Below, in pieces: positions 52,666-63,300 of a stretch of 64,000 nt of DNA. A model generated the notes under the pieces. That model worked only from the letters and a program-made list of their open reading frames with translations, was not told the origin of the DNA and did not search any database. The stretch comes from Catellatospora sp. TT07R-123 (GTDB taxonomy: Bacteria > Actinomycetota > Actinomycetes > Mycobacteriales > Micromonosporaceae). Where the stretch lies: assembly GCF_018327705.1 (NCBI RefSeq), contig NZ_BNEM01000002.1, forward strand, positions 2,418,001 to 2,482,000, read 5' to 3'. The position numbers were made by a program, and so were the translations under genes. The stretch's first letter is position 1, and every line of letters begins with the position of its first letter.

Positions 52666-53022
52666 TCAGTCCTGCCGGTCCGGACCCGGGAGCTGCTCCG
52701 GTTCGGTGTAGCCCGCGGCCCGTTCGGCGAGCAGCTGCCCGAACACGCCGCTGAACCGGCCGCAGTCCAGGCAGCGGAAGTTGTCGTCCAGGCGGCCGCC
52801 GCCGCAGTGGTCGCAGCGGCCCCGGTCGCGCGGGTCGTGGTAGACCCGCAGCGCCTCCACCAGCGCTTCGGCGACCGGTGCGCGCAGGGTGAGCCGGACC
52901 TCCTCCCCGTCGAGGCGGACGGTCAGCTCACCGAGCGCGGTGGCGTGCGGGTCGAGGGCGTCGATGCGGGTCACGAAGTCGCGCAGGGCGGCCAGCGCGT
53001 CCTGCGAGTGAGGTCGGGCCAT
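52666..53022 (-). CDS. small zinc-ribbon protein
   Basis: A 118-residue protein whose C-terminal part has two CxxC knuckles (CDHCGG and CLDCGR, about residues 69-90), enough for one zinc ribbon. The N-terminal 65 residues look like a small alpha/beta domain. There is no signal peptide, unlike both neighbours. It lies 39 bases after the LamG protein gene and 152 bases before RHS protein 1. A regulatory or chaperone role for the block is possible; I do not recognise the family. Confidence 0.7.
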   Translation of the reverse strand: MARPHSQDALAALRDFVTRIDALDPHATALGELTVRLDGEEVRLTLRAPVAEALVEALRVYHDPRDRGRCDHCGGGRLDDNFRCLDCGRFSGVFGQLLAERAAGYTEPEQLPGPDRQD

Positions 53023-53061
53023 GGTCTCGACCGTACCGGCCGAGCACCATGGCCCGTGCTG

Positions 53062-56000
53062 TCAGCTCATCCGCCAGCGCTGCGCGGCAGCGCCCGTGCA
53101 GGCGGCCAGTTGCAGGCTGTCCCCGATGGTGGTGTTGCCGGACGCGGTGGACAGGCACAGGCCCAGGGCGGTGAACGCCTGGGTGGCCGGGTCGTACGTC
53201 CACAGCTGCCCGGCGCTGCCGTTGCAGGTGCCCATCCGGACCTGGGTGCCCGCCGCGGCGACGCCGTCCTTGGCCTCGACGCAGGCGCCCAGCGCCGTCA
53301 GGGACCGGGTGTCGGGGTCGTAGGTGAACCGCTGGTCGCTGTAGCTGCTGTCGCAGGTCCAGGTGATGACGCCGCGCGGGTCGGCGATGTTGCCGCCGGG
53401 GATCGCCGCGCAGGTGGTGGTCGCCTCGATCCGGACGTTGCCGGTGCGCGGCCCGTCGACGGTGAGCACCTTGGCGGGGGTGACCGCGGCGGCGTACACC
53501 TTGACCTCGTCGATGTCGCCGGTGAACTTGTCGCCGACCGCGCTCATCCACCGGCCGCGGCCGATGGCGAACTTGCCGGCGGCGGCCCCGACCCGGCACG
53601 ACGCCGTGCTCTGCAGGACGTCGTTGACGTACAGCTTCAGCTGCCCGGCGCGGGCGTCGTAGACGCCGACCAGGTGCTGCCACACGTTCAGGTCGGCGGC
53701 CGCGACGTTGGTCGTGGCGAACGCGTCGACGATCGCCGGGCTGGTGCTGTCCGGGGTGAGGCAGGTGAACGCCCACCTGCCGGTGCCGCCGCCGAAGTTC
53801 GCGTAGCGCAGGTGGAAGGCGCTGTTGACGGTGCCGTCCTGGCTGGCCACGACCGCGTTCCAGCCGGGCATGGCGTGCAGCCGCACCCACGCCGACACGG
53901 TGAACGACTGGTCGGTGGCGACGGCCTGGCCGGTCTCGGCGTAGCCGGTGCCGTCGAGTTGCAGCCCGGTGCCGGTGTGCCCGGCGCCGGAGACGGGCAC
54001 GTTGGCGTTGGGGATGAACAGCAGGTCGCGGGCGTACGGGGAGGAGTCCAGCGCGGGGCCCTTGCCGGGTTCGCCGAACTGCCAGTCGCCGGTGATCCCG
54101 CCGTCGGCGGCCGCGGCGGCCTCGGCGGCGGTGACGACCCGGTCCCAGACCTGAACGTCGGCGACGGAGCCCTTCCAGTAGTCGTTGGGGGCGTCGTTCC
54201 AGCGGCCCCGGCCGATGGTGAGCGGGCCGGTGGCGGTCCAGCGCCCGGCCGGTGCCGGGACCTGGGCGGCCTGGACGCCGTCGACGTACAGGGTCATGGT
54301 CGCGGCGGCGGAGTCGTACACGGCGGCCAGGTGGGTCCAGGTGTTGAGCGGTGCCCCGGCGGCGCAGGCGGCCGTCAGCGCGGGGTTGGCGGTGTCGGCG
54401 GCGGGCAGGGCGAACTGCCAGCCGCCGCAGGTGGTGGAGTACTGCAACCGGAAGGCGGCGGTGTGGGCGCCGTCCTGGCCGAGCACGACCCGGGTGGCGC
54501 TGCTGTCGGTGAGCTTCACCCAGGCGGCGGCGGTGAAGCTGCCCCTGGTGTCGACCACGGGTCCGCCGGTGGCGGCGTAGCCGGCGCCGGTCAGCGACAG
54601 GGCGGTGTCCCCGCCGGGGATGCGCCCGGCGGCGCCGAGCGTGCCGCCGGTGAGGGTGGCGTCGAAGGTGCCGGGGTTCTGCGCGTTCTGCAGGCCGGTG
54701 GCGGGGTCGTCCAGGCGCCAGCGGGCCAGGGACGGCTGCGGCAGCCGTACCGTGAACTGGTATCTGGCCGACGTGTTGTCCTTGGTGCGCCCGGACCGGT
54801 CGACGGCGACGACGACGAGGTTCTGCTGGAGCGTGGCGCCGTCGCCGGGGGTCCACGCCACCGTCACCGGGTCGCCGGTCTTGGCCGCCCACACGTCGTT
54901 GGCAGCGGTGCCGAAGCCCCACCGGTAGTGGGTGACGTCGGGCGAGCTGCGGAAGGTGAAGTGCCCGGTGCGGCCGATCTCGCCGCAGGCGTCGCAGCCC
55001 GGGGTGTACACGTCGCCGGTGACTGTCGGGACGACCGGGTCGGTGGTGTCGACCTCGAACTCGCAGTTGCCGGGCAGGTTGGTGACCGGCCCGGCGCCGC
55101 CCTTGCCGTAGTCGTTGGCCTGGGCGCGGTAGGCGTAGACGCCGCCGTCGTCGAGTTTGGAGGTGGTCCAGTAGCCGCGGGTGCCGTTGGCGATGTAGTC
55201 CTGGTAGCCGGCGACGGCCGCGCCGGTGAAGGCGCCGGTGGCGTCGGCCTTGATCGCGGCCAGCCACAGCTGCATGGTGTCGCCGTCGGGGTCCCAGGCG
55301 CGGGCCGACAGGCGCGGGGTGTCGGTCGGCACGACGGGCCGGTTGGCGCCGGTGGCGCAGTCATGGCCTTCGACCTGGAGCCAGTCCGGGGAGCCGGGCG
55401 GGTCGTTGTAGTCGACGGCCAGCCGGGCGGTGCCGGCGTCGAACCGCTTCCACTGGCTGGTGTCGTTCTCGTTGTCGGCGCGCAGGCCCAGGCCGAGGTA
55501 CCAGGCGCCGCTCGCGGCGGCGTTGGCGGTCCAGCCGGTGACGTCGAACTCGTCGTCACCGGGGCCGGAGCAGCCGTAGGCGCTGTCGACGCGGCGGCTG
55601 GCCCAGGCGGTGGTGGACTCGTACCAGCGGAACTTGTTCCAGTCGTTGGAGTAGTTCCAGGTCAGGTTGGAGAAGTTCTCCCAGTTGGCGACGTTCTCGG
55701 TGCGCCACAGCCTCGCGTTGGAGGCCGGGTTGCAGGTCCATGACCACAGCTGCTTGATGAAGAACGACGCCTTGGTGACGTGGTGGCCGCGGATGCCGCT
55801 GGTGTCGAGCTGGAACAGGCTGCGCACGGTGTACTGGGTGGACAGGCAGTTGCCGTTGCTGTCGTAGTCGCAGACGCGGCCGTGCCCGGCGCCGCCCTTG
55901 GTGCTGGCGTTGGTCAGCGACAGGCCGGTGGACTCGGGGTACTTGCTCATCACGATGGCCCAGTTGTTGTTGCGCAGGCCGCCGGACCAGGACGGGTCGA

Positions 56001-56877
56001 TGTAGAGCGGGTAGACGGTGTCGGCCGCGTCGACCATGGTCCGGTCCGGGGTGACGGTCAGCCTGCCGGAGGCGGCCCGGACCCGCATGACGGCCCGCTT
56101 GGCGGCGCGGCCCGGGGTCTGCGCGAGCTTGGCGGTGTCGGCGCGGTCGGCCGAGTCCCACATCTGCGGGGCGGGCGAGGTGAACACGGTGTCGCCGTCG
56201 GCGTCGACGGCGGTCAGGCCCCCGTCGGCGGCGCGGGTGGTGACGCCCTTGGCGGCCAGCCCGAACGCGACCTCGGCCAGGGCCGGGTGCTTGGCGGCCT
56301 GACGGGTCTTGACGACCAGCACCTCGGCGAAGCCGGTCGCGGTGGCGGTGACCTTCAGGTCCACCCCGGGCAGCACCTCGGGGTAGGTGGCGCTGTCGCC
56401 GGACAGGACCGGCGCGGGCAGCGCGCCGCCCGGCCAGGTCACGGCGAGGGACTTGTCGCCGGAGCGGACGGTGGCCAGGGGCCCGGTGCCGCCGCCGGAG
56501 AAGGCCACCGGCAGCGCGGACGCCTTCGGCGCGACGGTGCCGTCGGCGGCGGGGGCCAGGGTGGTGTCGATCGGGGTCCAGGAGCCGTCGGGGCGGTGCG
56601 ACCAGCGCGGTTCGACGGAGATCTCGGTGGTGTAGCCGCCGTCGGGGCGGGCGTACGTCTGGGAGGTCTCGGTGCGCTGCGCGGTGATCTCGACCCGCTG
56701 GCCGCAGCGGCGGGCGGTGGCGCTCGCGACCGGGGTGTCGGGGCGGGCGTCGAAGCAGGCGGGCGCGGCCGCGGCGGGGGCCGCCGGGCCGGCCAGCGGC
56801 GCGAGCGCGGCGGTCAGCGCGGTGCCGACCGCCAGCGCCAGCGTCCGCCGCAGGCGGGCAGCAAGGGGTGAGGACAT
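53062..56877 (-). CDS. secreted LamG and ricin-type multidomain protein
   Basis: A 1271-residue exported protein. A signal peptide (about 1-37) is followed by a beta-rich region seen in many actinobacterial wall proteins next to RHS genes (TPIDTTLAP, then YPLYIDPSW). After this come a DNRLRE-like segment, Ig/fibronectin-like modules and two LamG jelly-roll domains (about residues 710-910 and 915-1120; SFTAAAWVKL and SFTVSAWVRLHAM mark them). A ricin B-type trefoil (about 1140-1271) ends in QRWRMS. The lectin modules suggest binding of glycans in the wall or on other cells. AGGA precedes the ATG. Confidence 0.88.
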   Translation of the reverse strand: MSSPLAARLRRTLALAVGTALTAALAPLAGPAAPAAAAPACFDARPDTPVASATARRCGQRVEITAQRTETSQTYARPDGGYTTEISVEPRWSHRPDGSWTPIDTTLAPAADGTVAPKASALPVAFSGGGTGPLATVRSGDKSLAVTWPGGALPAPVLSGDSATYPEVLPGVDLKVTATATGFAEVLVVKTRQAAKHPALAEVAFGLAAKGVTTRAADGGLTAVDADGDTVFTSPAPQMWDSADRADTAKLAQTPGRAAKRAVMRVRAASGRLTVTPDRTMVDAADTVYPLYIDPSWSGGLRNNNWAIVMSKYPESTGLSLTNASTKGGAGHGRVCDYDSNGNCLSTQYTVRSLFQLDTSGIRGHHVTKASFFIKQLWSWTCNPASNARLWRTENVANWENFSNLTWNYSNDWNKFRWYESTTAWASRRVDSAYGCSGPGDDEFDVTGWTANAAASGAWYLGLGLRADNENDTSQWKRFDAGTARLAVDYNDPPGSPDWLQVEGHDCATGANRPVVPTDTPRLSARAWDPDGDTMQLWLAAIKADATGAFTGAAVAGYQDYIANGTRGYWTTSKLDDGGVYAYRAQANDYGKGGAGPVTNLPGNCEFEVDTTDPVVPTVTGDVYTPGCDACGEIGRTGHFTFRSSPDVTHYRWGFGTAANDVWAAKTGDPVTVAWTPGDGATLQQNLVVVAVDRSGRTKDNTSARYQFTVRLPQPSLARWRLDDPATGLQNAQNPGTFDATLTGGTLGAAGRIPGGDTALSLTGAGYAATGGPVVDTRGSFTAAAWVKLTDSSATRVVLGQDGAHTAAFRLQYSTTCGGWQFALPAADTANPALTAACAAGAPLNTWTHLAAVYDSAAATMTLYVDGVQAAQVPAPAGRWTATGPLTIGRGRWNDAPNDYWKGSVADVQVWDRVVTAAEAAAAADGGITGDWQFGEPGKGPALDSSPYARDLLFIPNANVPVSGAGHTGTGLQLDGTGYAETGQAVATDQSFTVSAWVRLHAMPGWNAVVASQDGTVNSAFHLRYANFGGGTGRWAFTCLTPDSTSPAIVDAFATTNVAAADLNVWQHLVGVYDARAGQLKLYVNDVLQSTASCRVGAAAGKFAIGRGRWMSAVGDKFTGDIDEVKVYAAAVTPAKVLTVDGPRTGNVRIEATTTCAAIPGGNIADPRGVITWTCDSSYSDQRFTYDPDTRSLTALGACVEAKDGVAAAGTQVRMGTCNGSAGQLWTYDPATQAFTALGLCLSTASGNTTIGDSLQLAACTGAAAQRWRMS

Positions 56878-56904
56878 GTGGCTTCCTTCGGAAAAGGGGT
56901 GGGT

Positions 56905-56940
56905 GGACCGGGCGCGGCCGACGGTGGCCGCGCCCGGTCC
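56905..56940 (-). terminator. terminator between the RHS 2 partner and the LamG protein gene
   Basis: A perfect 15-base stem (56905-56919, 56926-56940) with a 6-base loop, 13 bases after the leftward stop. It sits only 28 bases before the LamG gene start, so that gene needs read-through or a promoter overlapping the hairpin. Confidence 0.85.
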
Positions 56941-56953
56941 GGTTGCCGGACGG

Positions 56954-57373
56954 TCAGCCGCCGATGTCCTCGGCCGCCAGAGCGGTCAGGAACTCCTGCG
57001 GCGGCTGGTAGCCGTGCTCGGTGATGAAGTGGTGGATCAGGTCGGGGGCGCTGTAGCGCTGCCCGTCCGGGCCGGTGGCGCGGATCTCCGCGCCACCGAG
57101 CCGGACCTCGGTGCCGTCGATGACGGCCGGGGTGCCGAACCGGCCGCGTTCCTGCTGGCAGGGTGCGATCGGGCACTGCCGGAAGCCGCGTACCCGCGCC
57201 TGCGGCCGGTGCACGCACAGCCAGCCGATCCGGCGGACGGCTTCCGGCGGGACCGGTCCGCGCCGGAACTCGTGGTCGCCGTCCAGCCAGCCGACGGCGC
57301 GGAACTCGGGCCACGGCTCGATGACCGAGACGTCCGGGCTCGCGAAGAGGCTCAGCTCGCGACGGTAGGTCAT
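56954..57373 (-). CDS. candidate immunity protein for RHS protein 2
   Basis: A 139-residue cytoplasmic-type protein without signal peptide or membrane helix. It has several Cys residues (CVHRP, then CPIAPC) and an acidic C-terminus ending AAEDIGG. The ATG overlaps the RHS 2 stop (ATGA, 57370-57373), so the pair is translationally coupled, the usual arrangement for a toxin and its immunity gene. A terminator follows at once, which isolates the pair. No known immunity family is recognised. A longer in-frame start would lie inside the toxin gene and is rejected. Confidence 0.72.
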   Translation of the reverse strand: MTYRRELSLFASPDVSVIEPWPEFRAVGWLDGDHEFRRGPVPPEAVRRIGWLCVHRPQARVRGFRQCPIAPCQQERGRFGTPAVIDGTEVRLGGAEIRATGPDGQRYSAPDLIHHFITEHGYQPPQEFLTALAAEDIGG

Positions 57374-60300
57374 TCCTTGCCCTCCGTGTACCGGCTGTGA
57401 CCCCGGTTCCAGCCGCCCAGGTTGCCGGGCGGAGCGCCTGGTGCCGGTGGCGACGGCGGCCCGGAGGGGAAGTCGACCGGCCATTCAGGACCCCGGCAGA
57501 ACGCGAGGTGGACGCATCCCATGTTCGGCCGCAGCAGTCGCGACAGCCGGACCGGTACGTCCGGCGGGACGTCGACGATCCACGGGTTGCCGGCCAGGCT
57601 CAGACCGTCCGGCCAGGTCACATCGTAGTCCTGGATGAACTGCCCAGGCCGGAATGCCTGGTAGATGACGTCGAAGCCACGCTCCATCAGGTTGCCCGTC
57701 GAGTCCCAGATCGCGTGGCGGTGCGGACCGCCGAAGACCGGGTAGGTGCCCTTGGGCACCCGGAAGCGGTCGCCGGTCTCGTCGCCGTGCCCGCTGATCA
57801 CCGACGCGCCGTCGGGACGGCCCGCTCGGCCGGGGAACGCCGGGCGGACCGGGCCGCTCGGGCGTGGTCCGACACCGCCGGAGGCGTCCGGCGCACCACC
57901 GCCTGACGCATCGGGCGTCCGGCGGGCGGGTGAGCGCGGGGTGCCGACCGGGCCGGACGGGTAGTCGCCCTGCTCGTAGCCGCTGGCGATCTTGCCTGCG
58001 GTGTACAGGGTGCTGGCGATGACCCCGGACCCGGCCACGACGGCCCCGGCCGCCGCCGCTTCGCCCGCCGCCGCCGCGACTCCGGCGGTGGCGGCCATGC
58101 CCATGGTGGCGCCACCGGCCAGGGCGCCGAGACCGGCGTTGCCCGCCGCCGCGGCCATGGCCGGGATCGCCGCCGGGACCGCGATCGCGACCGCGATCAC
58201 CGCGACGACCGCGACCACCACCGCGGCGGTCTTGAGGATCTTGCCCCAGTTCCACTTGGTGCCGGCCGGGTCGGACAGCGTGATCGGGTTGTTGTCGCTG
58301 TACGTGTACGCGTTGAGCTGCTGCGGGTCGGCCGTCTCGAACTCGGGGTCGACCGAGATGAACCGTCCGGTGCCCGGGTCGTACTCGCGGGCGCCGAGGT
58401 GGGTCAGGCCGGTGTTGTCGTTGGTGCCACCGACGAAGCCCTTGTCCATGGCCGCGGGCCAGGTGCCGGTGGTGGCGCGCAGCGTGCCGAACGGGGTCTC
58501 CCGCCGGACCGCCACGGCCTGGCCGACCGCCGTGATCGACAGCTGCGCGGTGCCGTGGTGGTCACCGGACAGCCAGGTCAGGCCGCTGCCGGACCGGACC
58601 CCGATCTGCTCGCCGGCGTGGCTGTAGTAGCGGGTGGCGGTCTTGGCCCCGGCCTTGGTGACCCGGAGTTCCTGGTCGGGCAGGTACAGGGTGGTGCCGC
58701 CGGGGTCGGTGCGGGTCAGCCGGGCGCCGTCGACGTCGTAGACGTACGAGGTGGTGCCGGTGCCGTCGGTGACGGTGTCGAGGTGGCCCTCGCGGTCCCA
58801 GGTGAGGGTCTGCGCGGTGGTGCCGGTCGGGCGGCTGGTGGTGTTGCCCGCGGCGTCGTACTGCCAGGTCGAGGTGGTCGGCCCGGTGGTGGCGGTGTCG
58901 AGGCGGTGGGTGCCCGCCGTGACCGTGTACGCCGTGCTCCGGTCGCCCCCGGCCAGGTGCTCGACCAGCGACGTGCGGTCGCCGCCCTTGTCATAGCCGA
59001 ACGACTGCCAGTACGGCGCCGGTCCGCCCAGCCCGGCCGTGGCCGGCGCGGTGGCGCAGTCGCCGCTCGCCGGGGTCCACGCCTGCGTCATCCGCCGCAG
59101 GTTGTCGGTGCGGAAGCACTGGGTGTCGCCGGAGACCTGCTCGGACAGCCGGGTGATGTTCCCGGCGTCGTCCCAGGTGTAGCGCAGGTCGGCGACCGAG
59201 GTCGGCGACGTCTGCTTCGACGTCCACAGCTGCGAGAGCCGCCGGGTGTCGGTCTCATAGGTGCGGGTGACCGCGACGACGTTGCCGTTGCTGTTGCGCA
59301 GGGTGTAGTCGCCGAGCTCGCCGAAGGAGGTGTACCCGGTCCGGGTCACCAGGTCGGTCTCGGCCGCGGTGCCGTAGCCCGAGCGCAGCGTGGTCGGCCG
59401 CCCCAGGGCGTCGTAGCCGAACTTCAGCGTCTCCTGCTTGAGGTCGCCGAGCGCGGGCGTGCGCACCGTGTACGGCGAGCCGTCGGCCAGGTACGTGTAG
59501 CTGTAGGTGTAGGTGCCCGCCGCGGCGCCCGCGACCGTGTACCGGACGCTGGTGGGCTGGTAGTCGGCGGTGAGCCCGAGCGTCTCCTGCGTGTAGGCGT
59601 CGGTCCCGGCGTACCTCGTCGCCGAGGTGAGCTGCCCGTAGGCGAGCGTGTCGTAGACCCATTCGGCCCGCTTGGGCCCGGTCGCCGACCCTTCGCGCAC
59701 ACTGGTCTTGCGGCCGATCGTGTCGTACGTGTAGGCCAGCGTCACGCCGCGGGCGTCGGTGGTGGTGAGCTCGGCGCCGAAGTCGTCGAACGTCGCCGTG
59801 GCGGTGCCCTTGTCCGGGTCGGACGTGGACACCACGTTGTTGAACAGGTCGTAGCCGAAGTCCCAGTGCGCGCCGTCCGGGCCGGTGACCCGGGACAGCT
59901 TGTCCTTGGCGGTGTAGGTGTAGCGGGTGACGTCGTAGCCGGCCGGGTCGGTCGAGCCGGCGGCGACGCCGTCGTGGTACTGGCGCAGCTCGGTGGTGCG
60001 GCCGTGCGTGTCGGTGAGCTTCGAGGTGACCGTGTCGCCCCTGGGCGGGGTCGTGTCGATGCGGTCACCGCCGTACGCGGTGGTGGTGCGCCAGCGCTCG
60101 GTGCCGCCGGGGCTGCCGTTGGGCGGCACGTTGACCAGGCGGATCGAGGCGGTGACGCGGGCCGCGCCGTCGTAGACGGAGTCGGTGGCGACCGGGATCA
60201 CGGTGGTGGACCGGATCAGGGCGGTGCCCACCGGCGTGTCCGACAGGTACGGCTCGGTGGCCCGGCTGGCGCGCCCGGCGCTGTCGTACCAGTTGTCGAC

Positions 60301-63300
60301 GACGACCGCGTTGCCGCCGCCGGCGGAGTCGGGGTCCTGGCTCTGCCGCACCCGCAGCAGGCCGTCGTAGAGCATCGATCCGGCGTGGTAGCCGCCGTTC
60401 GCGGTCAGCTCGCGGGTGGTCACCACCGTCGGCGCGTTGTCGCGGACCAGGTAGGTGAAGGTGTGGCTGGCGCTCTGACCGGCGGAGCGGTCGCGGTTGG
60501 GCAGCCACACCGCCGTGGTGCGGCCCAGCCCGTCGTAGCTCCATTCGGTGCGGCGCAGGTTGGGGTCGGTCTCGACCAGGGTCGAGCCCCAGGCGGGGTC
60601 GAGGGTCTTGGTCGTCTTCCAGCCCAGCGGCGCGGTGACGTCGAGCTGGGTGAGCGGGCCGCCCGCCGCCGGGGTGTAGACCGTGCGGGTGGTGTTGCCC
60701 CGGGTGTCGACGGCGTCCAGGATGCGGCCGTAGGCGTCGTAGGTGCTGGTGGCGGCGAGATAGGTCGGCTGGCCGCCGTGGTACGCCCGCAGTGTCTCCG
60801 ACCGGGTGACCAGGCCCTTGACCGGCGCGGTGCCGAACGCCTTGTCGTCGTAGGAGGTGCGCTCGTCGCCGACGACGTCGGCGTCGGTCAGGCCCCCGGC
60901 CTGCGCGCGGGCGCAGTCGACGGCGAAGGTACGGGTGCGCGACGGCTTGTCGACGATCCACGCGGTGGTGTTGCGGACGTAGTCGGTGAGCTCGCAGGTC
61001 TCGTCCCCGGCGACGGCGTCGTCACCGCGGTCCTCGGTCTGGACCGCCTCGCCGTAGCTGTCGAAGACCGTGGTCTGGCTGGTGGTCCGGTCGGCCCGGC
61101 CGCCGTCGAGGGCGGTGCGGGTGAAGGCGGCGGCCACGCCGGTGCGCCGCGACTCCACGGTGCTGCCGTTGACGGTGCGGGTGGCGCGGGGGTCGGACTG
61201 CCACGGGGCGTTCGACTCGGCCGAGACGACCGCGCCGCCGGGCCCGGCGTAGGTGATCTTCTCGCGGGTCATGCCCGCGTACGCCTCCGCGTCGGTGACC
61301 GCCGGGGCGGCCCCGGCCGCGGGCAGCGTGGTGCCCATGCCGCGGAAGAAGCGGGTCTCGGCGGAGGTCTGCTCCCCCGGGTCGCCCTTGGTCTCGCGGA
61401 CGGCGCCGTAGCCGCGCCACACCGACCAGGTCTTGTAGTCGGCGCCGATCAGGCCGTCGTCGTCGGTGTAGTGCCAGGCCGGGTCGCCGAGGTAGTCGTA
61501 CTTCGTGAGCTTGCGGGTGGAACCGGAGTTCGTCAGGTCGGACTCGGTGACCGCGACGACGACGTACTTGTGGAAGAAGTCCAGGATCGGGGTGGTCTTG
61601 CCGTCCGGGATCCACTTCGTCGGGTAGCAGCGCAGGGTGTTGCCGGCCAGGTTGTCCTTGTCCGGCATGCGGCTGCCCGCGACGCAGTCCCGGTCGGAGT
61701 AGGTGATCTCGGTACGGCCGCCGTACTCGGTGTCGATGTCCTTGATCCGCCACCAGTTCATCGCGGCGTAGCCGTCGGTGGTGGTGTCGACGCGGTTGTT
61801 GAGCTGCACGCCGGTGAGGACCACGTCGGGCAGGTCGGCGGCGGTGCCGACCAGGCCCCGGTGCGAGATCCGGTCCAGCCACAGGCCCGCGCGGGTGCCG
61901 TCACCCGGGTTCGGGAACGAGTGGGTCAGCGTCCAGGACTCGACGTCCCTGCCGCCGGTGCGGGTGGTGACCTTCGCCAGCCGCTTGGTGGTCCAGAACG
62001 TCGGCGAGGCGTGCTTGCACGGCGAGCCGGTGCACTCCTGGTCCCACGGCACGTCCGGCCAGTGGACGGCGTCGTGCGTGCCGCAGTCGGCCAGGCAGCG
62101 GTCGGCCGGGTCGAACACGACCTGCATCGGCGCGGTCTCGGTGCGGTCGGCGCGGGTGCCGTAGTCGATCCGGTTCAGGTACGCGGCGCGGTCGTAGGAG
62201 ACCACGTCGGTCTCCTTGAGGTTGCGGGCGTACTTGCCGCTCTCCTTGGTCCAGGTGTAGCTCATGGTGTTGCCGCGGGTGTCGACGACGTGGTCGAGGT
62301 TCCAGCGCCAGGCCTGGGTGCAGAAGGAGTCGATGAACGCGGCGGCGTGGCACGGCTCGCCGGTGTGGTTGCCCGACACCGGCACGGTCAGCGTGGTCGC
62401 GGCCTTGTCGCCGAACCAGTACTGCGTGCCGTCGGTGGTGGTGACCACCCAGTACTCGCCGTTGCGGGCGCCGTTGGCCGACCCGGTCCGATGCTCGGCC
62501 CGGGTGCCGTCGTCGGTGCGCAGGTGCCATCCCCCGGACCCGTCGACGAGGAGCTCACCGGCGTGCCCGGACAGCGACAGGGTCGCGTTGTCGGTGGCCC
62601 AGCACAGGTCGCCGGCCTTGGTGGTGTTGTTGGCGCCGTTCTTCATGTCCTCGGCGCAGCTGCGGTACTTGCGCTCGATGAAGCCGCCGTCGAACTCGAA
62701 GCCCTCGCCGATCCAGCTGGGCTGGTTGTTGGTGGCGGCCATCTGCCCGTCGACGCTGGACGAGGTGTAGGACAGGGCCACCGACGGCGCCGGGCCACCG
62801 AGCGCGGGCGGGCTGCGCATCGGGTAGGACCAGGTGAAGTCACCCGAGCTGCCGCCCGCGGTCCAGGTCGCCGCCGACGACAGCGGCGTGGCCGCGTAGT
62901 CGCCCGCCGAGCTGGCCGGGCCCGCGTCCAGGGCCATCAGGGTGCCGGCCGGGGCGGCGGTGTCGGCGGCGGTGCCGACAGTGTTGCCGGACGTGGCCTG
63001 GCGCGGGGCCGCGAGCGTGACCGTCGCCGAGACGGTGCGCGCGGCCGCGTCGTTGTGCGAGGCGACCGGGCGGGGCTGGCAGTTCGCCAGCTCCGGGGTG
63101 GTCAGCGCGCACTCGGGCAGCTCGGACAGGCGCAGCCGCTGGGACCAGTCGGCGCCGTACGCCCACTGGAACGACGAGTAGTCGACCGCGACCTTCGCGG
63201 CGCCGCCGCCGGTCAGGCCGGAGACGCGCAGCAGCAGCCCGTCGGTGCCCGCGCGGCGGGCGGTGTCGTGGTCGTAGACCTGCACCCGGACCTTGCCGGG

